Shown: positions 25,056 to 36,816, counted from the stretch's first letter. The stretch is DNA of 64,000 bases from Anoxybacillus flavithermus (GCF_002742685.1 NZ_PEDM01000002.1:1-64000); one strand, 5' to 3'. Numbers and translations are program-made. The notes: a model not told the origin generated them from the letters alone.

Positions 25056-25989
25056 TGTACATCGCTTTATATTTTTCGTACTCTGCTTCGGAGCAGTAAA
25101 CGAAATGACCTGGCGTAATTTCGCGCATGCGCACGTCTTCGCCTTCTTTATAGTTATGTTGCGACGGATCGTAAATGATGCGTTTACGCGTCCGTTCTGT
25201 TTCTGGGTCTGGATGCGGAATCGCTGAAAGAAGCGATTTCGTATATGGATGAATTGGGTTGCGATACAACTCTTCCGCATCCGCAAGTTCAACCATTTTT
25301 CCGAAATACATGACGCCAATTCGGTCGCTAATATATTTGACCATCGACAAATCGTGCGCGATAAATAAATACGTTAATCCTTTTTCACGCTGCAACTTTT
25401 TCATTAAGTTGACGACTTGCGCTTGAATCGATACGTCTAACGCAGAAATTGGCTCATCGGCAATAATAAACTCTGGCTCAACCGCAAGCGCGCGCGCAAT
25501 GCCGATCCGTTGACGCTGACCGCCAGAAAACTCATGCGGATAACGGTTCGCATGTTCACGGTTTAATCCGACCGTCTCAAGCAGCTCGTACACGCGATTC
25601 ATACGCTCTTCTCTCGACGACGCTAACCCATGAATATCGATTCCTTCCGCAATAATATCTGCAACCGTCATACGTGGGTTTAATGACGCATACGGGTCTT
25701 GGAAAATCATTTGCATTTTCCGTTTTAATTCTTTCGCTTCTTTCGCTGACTTTTTCCGATGAACGCTCAACCCGTTAAACAACACTTCACCATCTGTTGC
25801 TTCATATAAACCGATAATCGTACGGCCTGTCGTTGACTTACCGCATCCTGACTCCCCAACGAGACCGAGCGTTTCGCCTTTATAAATGTCGAACGTCACA
25901 TCGTCAACCGCCTTAACGACTTGACCTTTCCCGACTTTAAAATATTGTTTTAAGTTTTTCACTTCAACGAGTTTTTGTTTTTCGCTCAT
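25051..25989 (-). CDS. oppF: Oligopeptide ABC transporter ATP-binding protein OppF
   Basis: 312 residues. Walker [14 protein letters not shown] near 45, ABC signature [15 protein letters not shown] near 155, Walker [14 protein letters not shown] near 180. The oligopeptide-transporter C-terminal extension includes [20 protein letters not shown] and a terminal Cys region (GHFVYCSE). With OppD it powers uptake of peptides, including signalling peptides in bacilli. Start overlaps the oppD stop by four bases, with AAAGGAGGG upstream. Last gene of the operon. Confidence 0.95.
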   Translation of the reverse strand: MSEKQKLVEVKNLKQYFKVGKGQVVKAVDDVTFDIYKGETLGLVGESGCGKSTTGRTIIGLYEATDGEVLFNGLSVHRKKSAKEAKELKRKMQMIFQDPYASLNPRMTVADIIAEGIDIHGLASSREERMNRVYELLETVGLNREHANRYPHEFSGGQRQRIGIARALAVEPEFIIADEPISALDVSIQAQVVNLMKKLQREKGLTYLFIAHDLSMVKYISDRIGVMYFGKMVELADAEELYRNPIHPYTKSLLSAIPHPDPETERTRKRIIYDPSQHNYKEGEDVRMREITPGHFVYCSEAEYEKYKAMYS

Positions 25990-27044
25990 TGCTTATTCCC
26001 TCCTTTGTTGTTCGTTAGTGTAACGAATTTTTTCATCCGTTCACGAACGACTTTCGGAGGTTCGACTTTCGGTGCATTCGGGTGAAGCAACCACGTTGCC
26101 GCATAGTGCGTATCTGACACTTGAAACATTGGCGGTTCCATTTCATAGTCGATTTTTAACGCATATGCATTACGTGGTGCAAACGCATCACCTTTTGGCG
26201 GATTTAATAAATCTGGAGGCGTTCCCGGAATCGAGTACAATTCCTCATCCCCATGTTCTAAACTTGGCATCGATGCAAGCAATCCCCACGTATACGGGTG
26301 TTTCGGATTGTAGAAAATTTCATCGACCGTTCCTTTTTCAACAATTTTTCCAGCATACATGACCGCGACGCGATCCGCCACATTTGCCACCACACCTAAG
26401 TCATGCGTAATGAAAATAATCGACGTTCCTGTCTTTTTCTGAATGTCTTTAATGAGTTCCAAAATTTGCGCCTGAATCGTTACGTCTAACGCTGTCGTCG
26501 GCTCATCGGCAATTAACACTTTCGGATTGCACGCAAGCGCGATCGCAATGACGACCCGTTGACGCATACCGCCTGATAATTGATGCGGATATTGTTTAAA
26601 ACGAAGCGCTGGCTCTTTAATGCCAACAAGGTCAAGCAATTCAATGGCGCGCTCCTTCGCCTCCTCTTTGGACATTTGTTGATGTTTTAACAACACTTCT
26701 GTAATTTGTTTTCCGATTGTCATCGTTGGATTTAATGCTGTCATCGGGTCTTGGAAAATCATTGAAATTTCCGCACCACGTACACGTTGCATCTCTTTTT
26801 CTGAAAGTTTTGTAAGGTCGCGGCCTTCTAGTAAAATTTGCCCTTGTTTAATTCTCGCAGGCGGCATCGGCAACAAACGCATAAGCGCTTTCGATGTGAC
26901 CGATTTTCCTGAACCAGACTCCCCAACAATCGCAAGCGTCTCGCCTTTATATAAATCAAATGATACGCCGCGTACAGCTTGTACTTCACCACCGTACACG
27001 TCAAAAGAAATGTGCAAATCTTTTACCTCTAGTACCTTTTCCAT
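25986..27044 (-). CDS. oppD: Oligopeptide ABC transporter ATP-binding protein OppD
   Basis: 352 residues. Walker [13 protein letters not shown] near 39, signature [19 protein letters not shown] near 152, Walker [14 protein letters not shown], plus the OppD-type C-terminal [18 protein letters not shown] region. Start at the second of two adjacent ATG codons (27044) is preferred because the GGGGTGG site is too close to the first. Membrane-associated through OppB and OppC. Translationally coupled to oppF. Confidence 0.95.
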   Translation of the reverse strand: MEKVLEVKDLHISFDVYGGEVQAVRGVSFDLYKGETLAIVGESGSGKSVTSKALMRLLPMPPARIKQGQILLEGRDLTKLSEKEMQRVRGAEISMIFQDPMTALNPTMTIGKQITEVLLKHQQMSKEEAKERAIELLDLVGIKEPALRFKQYPHQLSGGMRQRVVIAIALACNPKVLIADEPTTALDVTIQAQILELIKDIQKKTGTSIIFITHDLGVVANVADRVAVMYAGKIVEKGTVDEIFYNPKHPYTWGLLASMPSLEHGDEELYSIPGTPPDLLNPPKGDAFAPRNAYALKIDYEMEPPMFQVSDTHYAATWLLHPNAPKVEPPKVVRERMKKFVTLTNNKGGNKQ

Positions 27045-27064
27045 CATTCCACCCCTTTCATCCG

Positions 27065-28078
27065 TTATTTACGCATTTTCGGATCGAGCGCATCGCGCAA
27101 TCCATCTGCTAATAAGTTAAAGCTTAAAATGAGCAAGCTGATCACAAACGCAGGAATCATCATTAAGTGAGGGAACGTTTGGATCGATTTGTAACCGTCG
27201 TTGACGAGTGAACCGAGCGACGCTTGAGGTGGACGAATACCAAGTCCGATAAAGCTTAAAAACGCCTCTGTAAAAATCGCACTCGGAATCGTAAACATCG
27301 TCGTAATAATGATTGGACCAACGACGTTTGGCAATAAATGTTTCGCAATAATTCGAGAGTCAGATGCACCAAGCGTACGAGCAGCTAAAACATATTCCAT
27401 ATTTTTCAATTTTAAAATTTGTCCACGTACAATACGCGCCATCGTTACCCATCCAGTAATAACCATTGCAACAGTAATCGAAATAATTCCCGGTTCAAAT
27501 ACGAGAATAAATAAGATGACAACGATTAAGTTCGGAATACCAACTAACACTTCAATAATTCGCTGCATCACATTATCGACACGGCCGCCGTAAAATCCGG
27601 AAATCCCACCATATGCAATCCCGATTAACAAGTCAATCGCTGCTGCTAATACACCGATATATAACGAAATGCGGGCACCGTACCATGTACGTGTCCATAA
27701 GTCACGTCCAAGATCGTCTGTTCCGAACCAATAATATTCCTTCACACCACGTTTTTCGTACACATTAATTCCGTTCATATCTTTTCCGTTAAACGGAAGC
27801 CAATCTATATTTTCCAACACCGGAATGCGCGGTGGTAATTTCGCATGTTTTAAATTTTGTTCTTTATACGTATGGTCACTAAATATTGGCGCAAAAATGG
27901 CCATCAATGTAATGACGATAATCATCACTAATCCGAAAACGGCTCCTTTATTTTTGCGCAAACGAATCCAAGCATCTTGGAAAAACGTTAAGCTTGGACG
28001 ATTAATTTTTTCCATATCACCTTGACGTTCAGTCGCTAATTCAAACAATTCAGGAGATAGTTGTTTTTCAGTCATCAT
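27065..28078 (-). CDS. oppC: Oligopeptide ABC transporter permease OppC
   Basis: 337 residues with about six membrane segments: one near 42-62, an extracytoplasmic stretch ending in YYWFGTDDLGRDLWTR, then five more. The coupling-loop EAA motif is in YVLAARTLGASDSRIIAKHLLPN. Forms the membrane channel with OppB. Start overlaps the oppB stop, with GGGAGGG five bases upstream. Confidence 0.94.
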   Translation of the reverse strand: MMTEKQLSPELFELATERQGDMEKINRPSLTFFQDAWIRLRKNKGAVFGLVMIIVITLMAIFAPIFSDHTYKEQNLKHAKLPPRIPVLENIDWLPFNGKDMNGINVYEKRGVKEYYWFGTDDLGRDLWTRTWYGARISLYIGVLAAAIDLLIGIAYGGISGFYGGRVDNVMQRIIEVLVGIPNLIVVILFILVFEPGIISITVAMVITGWVTMARIVRGQILKLKNMEYVLAARTLGASDSRIIAKHLLPNVVGPIIITTMFTIPSAIFTEAFLSFIGLGIRPPQASLGSLVNDGYKSIQTFPHLMMIPAFVISLLILSFNLLADGLRDALDPKMRK

Positions 28079-29004
28079 TTTTTCCCTCCCGCTAAACGAA
28101 TTCGCGGATCAATTAAACCGTAAAGCAAGTCCACAATAAAAATAACGAGAATAAATAACGCACTATAGAAAATGGTCGTACCCATAATCACAGGGTAATC
28201 GTTCAAGTTAATCGAACGAACGAACTGTTCCCCTAATCCAGGGACAGCGAAAATTTGCTCAATCACTAACGTTCCTGTCATTAAGTTAACAGCCATCGGA
28301 CCAAGAATTGTAATAATTGGAATCATTGCGTTTCTTAATCCGTGTTTAAAAATAACCCCAAACCCGCTAATTCCTTTCGCACGGGCTGTTAAAATGTAAT
28401 CTGAACCGAGCACTTCTAACATTTCCGTACGCATAAAACGAGCGATGCTTGCAATAACGAATACCGATAATGCTAATGTTGGCATAATGGTGTACTCAAA
28501 ACCTTCCCAAAACGCTACAGGAAGAAGTTTTAATTTTACACCGATATAATATTGTAATAATCCACCAAATACGAATGATGGAATGGAAATACCTAAAACA
28601 GCTAATATCGTAGCCGTATAGTCAATTGCTGTATTGTGACGAACAGCAGCAATGACACCAAGTAAAATACCGACAATTGTTCCAAATACAAGCGCTTGAA
28701 AACCAAGTTGTGCAGACGGACCAATGCGATCACTAATTAATTGTGTCACTGGGCGATTGTCATATTGGAAAGAAACTCCTAAATCTCCTTTCGCTAAGTT
28801 GCCTAAATAGCGAATGTATTGCACTGGCACCGGATCATTTAATCCATATTTTTCTAAAATGATTTGTTGTTGTTCTGGCGATAACTTCTCTTGATTTTGG
28901 AGAGGGGAACCTGGGAGAAGCTTCATTAAAAAGAACGTTGCCGTTGCGATAATGAACAACGTAATCAACATGTAAATAAAACGTTGTAACGTATATCGTG
29001 CCAT
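28075..29004 (-). CDS. oppB: Oligopeptide ABC transporter permease OppB
   Basis: 309 residues. First membrane segment at about 8-28 (FIYMLITLFIIATATFFLM), LLPGSPL after it, then five more segments. The EAA loop is in DYILTARAKGISGFGVIFKHGLRN. ATG at 29004 has AAGGAGGTG six bases upstream; the frame upstream starts from GTG without a good site. It follows oppA across a hairpin that probably lowers expression relative to the binding protein. Confidence 0.94.
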   Translation of the reverse strand: MARYTLQRFIYMLITLFIIATATFFLMKLLPGSPLQNQEKLSPEQQQIILEKYGLNDPVPVQYIRYLGNLAKGDLGVSFQYDNRPVTQLISDRIGPSAQLGFQALVFGTIVGILLGVIAAVRHNTAIDYTATILAVLGISIPSFVFGGLLQYYIGVKLKLLPVAFWEGFEYTIMPTLALSVFVIASIARFMRTEMLEVLGSDYILTARAKGISGFGVIFKHGLRNAMIPIITILGPMAVNLMTGTLVIEQIFAVPGLGEQFVRSINLNDYPVIMGTTIFYSALFILVIFIVDLLYGLIDPRIRLAGGKK

Positions 29005-29061
29005 ATTGCACACCTCCTTACAAAATTAAAAACTTTTTGAAATTTTCCGGATTAGCAGGCA

Positions 29062-29100
29062 AAAGGAGAGTATATGCTTGTCGCACATATACTCTCCTTT
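29062..29100 (-). terminator. Attenuating hairpin between oppA and oppB
   Basis: A perfect 15-bp inverted repeat AAAGGAGAGTATATG/CATATACTCTCCTTT with a 9-base loop, followed on the minus strand by a short T run. It lies directly after the oppA stop. As the operon continues, it likely acts as a partial terminator and mRNA 3' stabiliser. Confidence 0.8.
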
Positions 29101-29108
29101 CTTTTCGA

Positions 29109-30761
29109 TTACTCGATATATGCCCACTTGTAGCTGTTGTCTGGACCGAATGGATGATCAACAATACCTTTGACGTATTCACGCTCAAGGTATGCTGCAC
29201 CACGTTGATACATTGGCGCGATGACTGCTTCATCTAACAAGATTTTCTCAGCTTTTACCATCGCATCCCAACGAGCTTGTAAGTCAGAAAGAAGCGTTGT
29301 TTTCGCATCTTGTACAAGCTTGTCGTACTCAGCATTTGACCAACCTGTTTGGTTATGAGCACCGTTTGTGACAAACATATCGATGAATGTCATTGGGTCT
29401 TGATAGTCTGGACCCCAACCAGCAAATGATAACTCATATTGCATTTTGCTTTCAAGATCAAGTTTTTGCTTAAATGGTTGTTGCTTAATGTTAACTGTTA
29501 AACCTGGTAAGTTTGTTTCAAGTTGCTCTTTTAAGAACTCACCAATTTTCTTCGCGCTTTCAGAGTCGTAGTTTAACAACTCAAGCGTAACTTTGTCTTT
29601 GCCAAGCTCTTTTTTCGCTTGTTCCCAATATTTTTTCGCTTCTTCTGCGTTAAATTTCACTAAATCGCCGTTTTCTTCACGGAAATCTTTTCCGTTTGGA
29701 CCAGTAACGAATCCTTCTGGAACGAAATAGTTCGCTGCTTTTGAACCGTTATTTAAAATTGTCGCAACCATCGCTTCTTTGTCGAAGCCCATTGCGATCG
29801 CTTTACGAGCGTTGACGTTTTTCAACACTTCGTTCTTTTGATTCATGCGGATGAAGAACAATACAGGCTCTGATTTTGTTTTAAAGTTTTTGTCGCTGCT
29901 GTACTTATCAACAAACTCTGCGCTTAAACCAACGCGGTCTGCTTTGTTTGTTTCATATAAGTTTACGCCAGTCGCAACGTCTTTAACAATGTTGAAGTTA
30001 ATTGTTTCAAGTTTTACAGTTTGTGCATCCCAATATTGCTCGTTTTTCTTTAATTGGAAGCTTTGCTCATGTTTCCACTCGCTTAATACGAACGGACCGT
30101 TGTAAAGAGTTGTGTTTGCTTCAAGACCGTATTTATCCCCTTGTTCTTTCACAAATTTCTCGTTTTGTGGATAGAATGTTGGGAACGCTAATAAGCTTAA
30201 GAAATATGGAATTGGGTTTTTCAATTCAACTTGTAACGTTTTTTCGTCAACTGCTTTCACGCCTAATTGGTCAACAGGCACTTTTCCTGTGTTTACTTCT
30301 TCAGCGTTTTTAATGTCGTACATAATGTACGCATACTCAGCACCTGTGTTTGGGTCAAGCGCCTTTCTCCATGCATATACGAAATCGTTTGCCGTTACAG
30401 GCTCACCATTTGACCATTTCGCATCGCGAAGCTTGAATGTGTATACTTTTCCATCTTCGCTTACTTCATAGCTTTCAGCCATTCCTGGCGTTGGCTCGTT
30501 GTTTTGGTCTAAACGATATAGACCTTCAAATACGTTGTTCATGACGCGGAATGATACGCTGTCAGTTGCTAACGTAGAGTCTAATGAAGGAATTTCTGAT
30601 GTTTCAAGCAAGTTTAATACTTGCTCTTTCGCTGGCGCTTCTTGAGCCGGCTTTTCGCCTTCATTGGCTGTCTTGTCTTCTTCTTTTTTGCCGCCACACG
30701 CTGCTAGCACCATGGAAGCGACGAGAAGAAGCACGAAAAAGATCGATAACTTTTTCTTCAT
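29109..30761 (-). CDS. oppA: Oligopeptide-binding lipoprotein OppA
   Basis: 550 residues. A lipoprotein signal peptide of about 20 residues ends in LAACGG (lipobox, modified Cys 21), then a Lys/Glu-rich linker. The mature part is a cluster C solute-binding protein: SEIPSLDSTLATD, the YVFAWRKALDP-like NDFVYAWRKALDPNTGAEYAY, WSNGEPVTANDFV, and SFAGWGPDYQDPMTFIDMF near the C-terminus. It captures peptides at the outer membrane face for OppBCDF. AGGGGGAA precedes the ATG. It is followed by an attenuating hairpin and preceded by a sigma-A promoter with a hairpin in the leader. Confidence 0.96.
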   Translation of the reverse strand: MKKKLSIFFVLLLVASMVLAACGGKKEEDKTANEGEKPAQEAPAKEQVLNLLETSEIPSLDSTLATDSVSFRVMNNVFEGLYRLDQNNEPTPGMAESYEVSEDGKVYTFKLRDAKWSNGEPVTANDFVYAWRKALDPNTGAEYAYIMYDIKNAEEVNTGKVPVDQLGVKAVDEKTLQVELKNPIPYFLSLLAFPTFYPQNEKFVKEQGDKYGLEANTTLYNGPFVLSEWKHEQSFQLKKNEQYWDAQTVKLETINFNIVKDVATGVNLYETNKADRVGLSAEFVDKYSSDKNFKTKSEPVLFFIRMNQKNEVLKNVNARKAIAMGFDKEAMVATILNNGSKAANYFVPEGFVTGPNGKDFREENGDLVKFNAEEAKKYWEQAKKELGKDKVTLELLNYDSESAKKIGEFLKEQLETNLPGLTVNIKQQPFKQKLDLESKMQYELSFAGWGPDYQDPMTFIDMFVTNGAHNQTGWSNAEYDKLVQDAKTTLLSDLQARWDAMVKAEKILLDEAVIAPMYQRGAAYLEREYVKGIVDHPFGPDNSYKWAYIE

Positions 30762-30802
30762 GCGAGTTTCCCCCTCATCTTTATTAATTTGTATTTATTT
30801 CC

Positions 30803-30824
30803 ATCTTCTGATTTATCAGAAGAT
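30803..30824. repeat. Inverted repeat in the oppA leader
   Basis: Perfect 9-bp repeat ATCTTCTGA-TTTA-TCAGAAGAT, about 10-30 bases downstream of the predicted oppA start point. It lacks a T run on the minus strand, so an operator or mRNA-stabilising hairpin is more likely than a terminator. Confidence 0.55.
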
Positions 30825-30839
30825 TTGAAACACAAGGAC

Positions 30840-30868
30840 ATTATATAACGAATTAGTATACTTGAAAA
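30840..30868 (-). promoter_or_regulatory. oppA promoter
   Basis: Minus-strand TTTTCA (30863-30868) and TATAAT (30840-30845) with a 17-base spacer, about 80 bases upstream of oppA. The rest of the 285-base oppA/31047 intergenic region is AT-rich without a gene. Confidence 0.6.
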
Positions 30869-31046
30869 GATTTTTTTGAAACTTTTTTAAATTTTCTAAC
30901 ATTTTAAATAAATGTTAGGCTTGTTCACAAATTTGATAAAATCAGCTTGATGACTATTTTATTTGTTTTTTATTCGTTTGTAAATAGAAAATTTACACTT
31001 TTTTTAGTATAATACTTTACAGCGATTAAGTGCGAAAGGTGGAGGA

Positions 31047-31379
31047 ATGGTGAAAAATACAGTCATGACAAGTGTTTACGTGTTTTTAGCTGCGCTAACG
31101 ATTGCACTTTTTTCTGCAAACAAATGGTTAACATTTATTAATACTTCTTTTTTGCTCGCACAACCACTCGTTATTATTGGCGGATTTCGCTTCATATATG
31201 AAAAAGGATTTTTCGATATCACCATCTCTAGTTTTAAACGATTGTTTCGTTCTCCTGTTGAACGATACATGACTGATGAACAACGCGACGACGCGTCAAA
31301 AAAACAATGGGGAGCGACGCTTTTTTTTGCCGGACTCATCGTCACATGCGCAACGCTCATTTTTTCATACATGAATTGA
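31047..31379 (+). CDS. DUF3899-like small membrane protein
   Basis: 110 residues with three membrane segments (about 6-24, 31-47, 88-107) around a basic cytosolic loop containing KRLFRSPVERYMTDEQRDD. The pattern fits DUF3899; that assignment is from memory and moderate. AGGTGGAGG precedes the ATG; an adjacent GTG two codons... one codon on is also possible. The trpS promoter overlaps its stop codon. Function unknown. Confidence 0.6.
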   Translation: MVKNTVMTSVYVFLAALTIALFSANKWLTFINTSFLLAQPLVIIGGFRFIYEKGFFDITISSFKRLFRSPVERYMTDEQRDDASKKQWGATLFFAGLIVTCATLIFSYMN

Positions 31380-31404
31380 CAATCGAAATGGAAGAACATA
31401 TAAT
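31376..31404 (+). promoter_or_regulatory. trpS promoter
   Basis: Consensus TTGACA and TATAAT with a 17-base spacer. The -35 element overlaps the stop codon of the preceding gene. Confidence 0.85.
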
Positions 31405-31409
31405 GTTTT

Positions 31410-32675
<1,266 letters not shown>

Positions 32676-32677
<2 letters not shown>

Positions 32678-32707
32678 AAAACTCAGCTCCACGCGGGCTG
32701 AGTTTTT
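32676..32707. terminator. Bidirectional terminator trpS/yjbA
   Basis: Stem AAAAACTCAGC/GCTGAGTTTTT around a 10-base loop. Confidence 0.88.
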
Positions 32708-33446
32708 AATTCACTTTCGGCTCTTGTTCCATTTCCCACAGTTTTTCAAAAAACGGTTGTCCTTTCACGAGCCGTTCGCATAAATGCACATGACGCTCTG
32801 ACCATCCGTATTTCGCTTCTTCATACAAGCCGTTCCACGCTTCTTCAAACGACATTTGTTGAATGTATGCATACTTTTCTGGCGCCCACTCCGTATACCA
32901 ATAGCGCACTTCAGCAACATTTTTCGTTCCGTACAATTGATCAAGCGCCATAAATAACAGTTGCTTCAATTGCCGCTCTTTGCGCGTCAATCCGCTCATG
33001 AGCGCAGGATGGGGCGATAAAATATGATATTCTTTTTCGCTTTGTTGAAACGGATATATGCGCACATCTTGCTCTTTCATCATCTCATAAACGAGCTGTT
33101 CTTGCCGTGGAATGAGCCGACTTTTTCGAATCGGAATATGATAGCCAATCGTATCAATCGCAACGATGCCATAGCCATCTGTGGCAATAAAACAATAATC
33201 AAGCTGGATGCGCTCATGATTTTTGCGCACGTACGCTTTTTGATACACATCTTCAAGCAAAGCTTTCGGAATCTCTGATAAGCTATTTTCTAAGTAGTGA
33301 AACAGTTGTGGGCTCACTTTCAATACTGGCACTTGATCTAACAGCTCAATGGCATCATCTTTTCTCCACTCATAAAAGTGACAAACGTTATATCCGTTTT
33401 CTTCTCCTTCAAACCAATTCACCCAAACATCGTGAAGATATAACAT
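32706..33446 (-). CDS. yjbA: UPF0736 family protein YjbA
   Basis: 246 residues, soluble, no membrane segment, starting [27 protein letters not shown]-like sequence. Conserved family stretches include [39 protein letters not shown] and [13 protein letters not shown]. Length and place beside trpS match B. subtilis YjbA. GAGGGGTT precedes the ATG. The function of the family is not known; B. subtilis yjbA has been seen in sporulation expression sets (from memory). Confidence 0.85.
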   Translation of the reverse strand: MLYLHDVWVNWFEGEENGYNVCHFYEWRKDDAIELLDQVPVLKVSPQLFHYLENSLSEIPKALLEDVYQKAYVRKNHERIQLDYCFIATDGYGIVAIDTIGYHIPIRKSRLIPRQEQLVYEMMKEQDVRIYPFQQSEKEYHILSPHPALMSGLTRKERQLKQLLFMALDQLYGTKNVAEVRYWYTEWAPEKYAYIQQMSFEEAWNGLYEEAKYGWSERHVHLCERLVKGQPFFEKLWEMEQEPKVN

Positions 33447-33522
33447 GCATAACCCCTCACTTCAAACGATTTGTTCACAGTATGGTCAGAGGTCGTTCAT
33501 TTTATTCCATTTCACCCTAAAT

Positions 33523-33729
33523 TTAACCATCATCGTGAAATGGGAAAAAAATGCTTAGCCACGTCATAAACAAACCGATCGGCAAGAAGTAGCATTCCAC
33601 TTTTGTGCTAATAAACATGAGATATTCTTTCCAATCTGAACGCGATGCCATAATGTTTAAATACGCAATCATCGTCGTTCCACCAATGACCGACATCCCA
33701 AACCCAAGCAAATAAAAAAAGAAACGCAT
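33523..33729 (-). CDS. Small two-helix membrane protein
   Basis: 68 residues with two hydrophobic segments (about 2-27 and 44-63) joined by a short basic/acidic loop SRSDWKEYLMF. AGGGGGACTGACGA leads to the ATG. Not recognised. It stands between yjaZ and yjbA, where B. subtilis has the appDFABC peptide transporter (from memory), which is absent here. Confidence 0.6.
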   Translation of the reverse strand: MRFFFYLLGFGMSVIGGTTMIAYLNIMASRSDWKEYLMFISTKVECYFLPIGLFMTWLSIFFPFHDDG

Positions 33730-33784
33730 TCGTCAGTCCCCCTTGTCCACTACTATATGTATGAACAAGCATGCAAACGATGCG

Positions 33785-34507
33785 TTACGTAAAAAAAATT
33801 TCTTCAGCTTTCATCGAAAGTAGCTCTATCATCGTCTTTTTTTCTAGCGCCTGCTTCACAACCGCATATCCGACCGCATAGCCGAGCATGCGCGGATAAA
33901 AGGCAGAACCGTATAAAAGCGAACGATAACGAGCATCGTCTGGTCGAGTAGAGAGGTTTGGGATTATCCATTTTTTCATCCATGGCGTTAGTTGTTCCTC
34001 TGTATAATATGTCGTCCATGTTGCGACATATTCGCTTCCGAGCCGCTCGTACACCGCATGTTCTGCTAATCCTTCCATCACGATCCGATCAAGAAGCGTA
34101 TAGTCGCGCTCATCTTTCGGATCAGCATGCAAACGACAAACGTGGTTATATTCGTGAATGAGGAGGGCATAAATATGTTCGTTCGATACGTGAGGAAGCA
34201 AAAATAAAAATAGTTGATCGCGAAAAGCGACGCCTGATTTTCCACCAAATTCACGTTGCAGCGAACGGTTTGTAGCATCAGCAGGGAAAATAAATATAGG
34301 CACATCTGGGCCATCCCACTCTTTTTGGAGTTCTGTAAACTTTTTTGCGACAAACGCCCATACGTTTTTTTCTGCGAGCTGTTTCATCGTATCATGTTGG
34401 TTGCGCCGCGCCATGCCGTGCGCAAATAAGTGACGTTGCACATCTTCTTTTATTTTTTTTCGCCATCGATCATCTATAAACCAATCTTTCGTATTTATTA
34501 CTCCCAT
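33785..34507 (-). CDS. yjaZ: DUF2268 putative zinc-dependent protease YjaZ
   Basis: 240 residues. The metallopeptidase motif is LIHEYNHVCRLH (HExxH) near residue 125, with the third ligand probably in VMEGLAEHAVYE near 155. No signal peptide, so cytosolic. ATG at 34507 follows GGGAGGGAATGTC; the longer frame has no ribosome site. DUF2268 proteins are called putative Zn-proteases; substrate unknown. It follows fabF across a terminator, as yjaZ follows fabF in B. subtilis. Confidence 0.85.
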   Translation of the reverse strand: MGVINTKDWFIDDRWRKKIKEDVQRHLFAHGMARRNQHDTMKQLAEKNVWAFVAKKFTELQKEWDGPDVPIFIFPADATNRSLQREFGGKSGVAFRDQLFLFLLPHVSNEHIYALLIHEYNHVCRLHADPKDERDYTLLDRIVMEGLAEHAVYERLGSEYVATWTTYYTEEQLTPWMKKWIIPNLSTRPDDARYRSLLYGSAFYPRMLGYAVGYAVVKQALEKKTMIELLSMKAEEIFFT

Positions 34508-34560
34508 GACATTCCCTCCCTTCGTTATCGCATTGTACGATAAACGAAAGGAAAATGTGA

Positions 34561-34586
34561 AAAAGGATGAGGCGAACCTCATCCTT
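34561..34586 (-). terminator. fabHF terminator
   Basis: Minus-strand stem AGGATGAGG/CCTCATCCT with loop TTCG, followed by five T. It overlaps the fabF stop codon. Confidence 0.85.
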
Positions 34587-35823
34587 CATATTTTTTGAAA
34601 ATAATCGTTGCATTATGTCCACCGAAGCCGAGCGAGTTGCTTAATACCGCACGCACATTTTGTTTCCGTGCCACATTCGGCACGTAATCTAAGTCGCATT
34701 CTGGGTCTGGTGTTTCGTAATTAATCGTTGGCGGAATGACGCCATCGTGAATCGATAAAACGGAGAAAATGGCTTCGATTGCACCCGCTGCACCAAGCAA
34801 ATGTCCCGTCATCGATTTCGTCGAGCTGACGGCTAGTTTGTATGCGTGCTCACCAAATACTTCTTTAATCGCCATCGTTTCATATTTATCGTTATACTCT
34901 GTGCTCGTGCCGTGCGCGTTAATGTAGTCGATTTCCTCAGGCTGCATATTTGCATCATGGAGCGCTTGACGCATCGCACGCACGCCGCCTTCCCCGCCAG
35001 GTGCTGGAGCGGTAATATGATACGCATCGCCTGTCGCACCGTAGCCAACGATTTCCGCATAAATGCGCGCACCTCGTTTTAACGCATGTTCTAGTTCTTC
35101 TAAAATAATAATGCCAGCCCCTTCGCCCATAATAAATCCATCGCGATGTTGATCGAACGGACGACACGCTGTTTTTGGGTCCGGATTAAACGAGAGCGCT
35201 TTTGCGGCGCTAAATCCTGCAAGCGCCATATGCGTAATTGGCGCTTCTGTTCCGCCTGTAATCATCACATCGGCATCGCCACGTTCAATGACTTTAAACG
35301 CATCGCCAATCGAGTTCGTTCCTGTCGCACAAGCGGTGACCGTACATGAGTTCATTCCTTTCGCCCCAAGCATAATCGACACTTGCCCTGCCGCCATATC
35401 CGGAATCATCATCGGAACAAAAAACGGGCTGACGCGACGATATCCTTTTTCTAAAAACGTCTTCAGCTGTTCTTCGTACGTTTCCATCCCGCCGATGCCC
35501 GAACCGATCCATACGCCAATGCGTGGCGCGTTTTCCTCTGTAATTTGTAAATTCGCATCTTTTACGGCCATCATGGAAGCGGCGACCGCATATTGCGTAA
35601 ATCGGTCCATTTTGCGCGCTTCTTTTTTATCGATAAATTGTTCCACTTGAAAATCTTTCACTTCCGCTGCTACTTTCGCAGGAAAATCGTCCGCATTTAA
35701 TCGTGTGAGCGGACCGATGCCGGATTGTCCAGCAACGATGTTTTTCCATGTCGTTTCAACATCATTTCCTAACGGTGTGACAGCCCCTAATCCCGTGACG
35801 ACGACTCGTCTTTTTTTCACCAC
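34579..35823 (-). CDS. fabF: Beta-ketoacyl-ACP synthase II
   Basis: Condenses malonyl-ACP with acyl-ACP in chain elongation. 414 residues. Catalytic Cys in [16 protein letters not shown] near 165, His in [11 protein letters not shown] near 303, Lys in [14 protein letters not shown] near 335, second His in the same loop, and [16 protein letters not shown] at the C-terminus. Starts with GTG at 35823 behind AAAGGAGTGATGA; a GTG one codon on is also possible. Follows fabH by about 30 bases in a FapR-controlled operon. Confidence 0.97.
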   Translation of the reverse strand: MVKKRRVVVTGLGAVTPLGNDVETTWKNIVAGQSGIGPLTRLNADDFPAKVAAEVKDFQVEQFIDKKEARKMDRFTQYAVAASMMAVKDANLQITEENAPRIGVWIGSGIGGMETYEEQLKTFLEKGYRRVSPFFVPMMIPDMAAGQVSIMLGAKGMNSCTVTACATGTNSIGDAFKVIERGDADVMITGGTEAPITHMALAGFSAAKALSFNPDPKTACRPFDQHRDGFIMGEGAGIIILEELEHALKRGARIYAEIVGYGATGDAYHITAPAPGGEGGVRAMRQALHDANMQPEEIDYINAHGTSTEYNDKYETMAIKEVFGEHAYKLAVSSTKSMTGHLLGAAGAIEAIFSVLSIHDGVIPPTINYETPDPECDLDYVPNVARKQNVRAVLSNSLGFGGHNATIIFKKYEG

Positions 35824-35853
35824 TCATCACTCCTTTGTTTCATCATACCATCG

Positions 35854-36786
35854 TTATTTGCCCCAGCGCAATGCAATAGCGCCCCACGTTAATCCACCGC
35901 CAAAGCCGACCATGATGATGAGGTCATCATCTTGAATGCGTCCAGCTTCCACTTCTTCAACAAGTGAAATCGGAATGGATGCAGCGGATGTATTTCCGTA
36001 TTTATTCACGGTAATCGACATACGATCAACAGGAAGTTCGAGCCGTTCGCGCGCCGCCTCCATAATGCGAATGTTCGCCTGATGCGGAATTAAAAAATCA
36101 ACGTCCGCTTTCGTCAATCCTGCTTTTTCTAGCACACGAATGCATGACTCGCCCATTTGGCGCACCGCAAACTTAAACACTTCCCGGCCGTTCATGACAA
36201 TATGGTCGTCTTGATATAAATATTTTCCCCCCGTACCGTCTGCCCCAAGTTCAAACGATACGATGCCGCGCCCTTCTGCAACTTTCCCCATGACAACTGC
36301 TCCTGCGCCGTCTCCAAACAACACCGCTGTATTTCGATCGCTCCAATCGACGATTTTTGATAACTTTTCTACCCCCACGACAAGCACGTATTTGTACGTA
36401 TTCGTTTCAATAAATTGTTTCGCGGTTACCATCGCATACATAAACCCTGCACATGCCGCGCTCACGTCAAGTGCCGCTGCATGCACCGCCCCGAGCTTTT
36501 CTTGCAACATGCATGCGACAGATGGAAAGGCGCGATCTGGCGTCACCGTCGCCACTAAAATGAAATCAATTTGTTCAGGAGAAATGCCTGCATCATCAAG
36601 CGCCCGCTTTGCTGCCATGTAAGCCATATCGGACGTATCGATATCTTCTGAAGCAATGCGCCGCTCTTCAATGCCTGTGCGCGTCCGAATCCATTCATCG
36701 GACGTATCCATTCGTTGTTCTAATTCTTTATTCGTCACAATACGTTCCGGCAAATATCGTCCAATTCCAATAATTCCTGCACTCAC
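35854..36786 (-). CDS. fabH: Beta-ketoacyl-ACP synthase III
   Basis: Starts fatty-acid synthesis by condensing acyl-CoA with malonyl-ACP; branched primers are usual in bacilli. 310 residues from a GTG at 36786 ([14 protein letters not shown]), chosen because AAAGGAG lies upstream of it and overlaps the earlier in-frame TTG. Catalytic triad: Cys in [13 protein letters not shown] near 112, His in [11 protein letters not shown], Asn in [28 protein letters not shown] near 37-52 is typical. Promoter with overlapping FapR box upstream. Confidence 0.96.
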   Translation of the reverse strand: MSAGIIGIGRYLPERIVTNKELEQRMDTSDEWIRTRTGIEERRIASEDIDTSDMAYMAAKRALDDAGISPEQIDFILVATVTPDRAFPSVACMLQEKLGAVHAAALDVSAACAGFMYAMVTAKQFIETNTYKYVLVVGVEKLSKIVDWSDRNTAVLFGDGAGAVVMGKVAEGRGIVSFELGADGTGGKYLYQDDHIVMNGREVFKFAVRQMGESCIRVLEKAGLTKADVDFLIPHQANIRIMEAARERLELPVDRMSITVNKYGNTSAASIPISLVEEVEAGRIQDDDLIIMVGFGGGLTWGAIALRWGK

Positions 36787-36816
36787 GGAAATATCGTCTC
36801 CTTTTATTATCAAACT

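Noticed and set aside
30979-31020. Promoter for the gene at 31047
   Set aside because: A TATAAT-like element exists near 31008 but no -35 element lies at a workable distance, so it is not listed as a feature.
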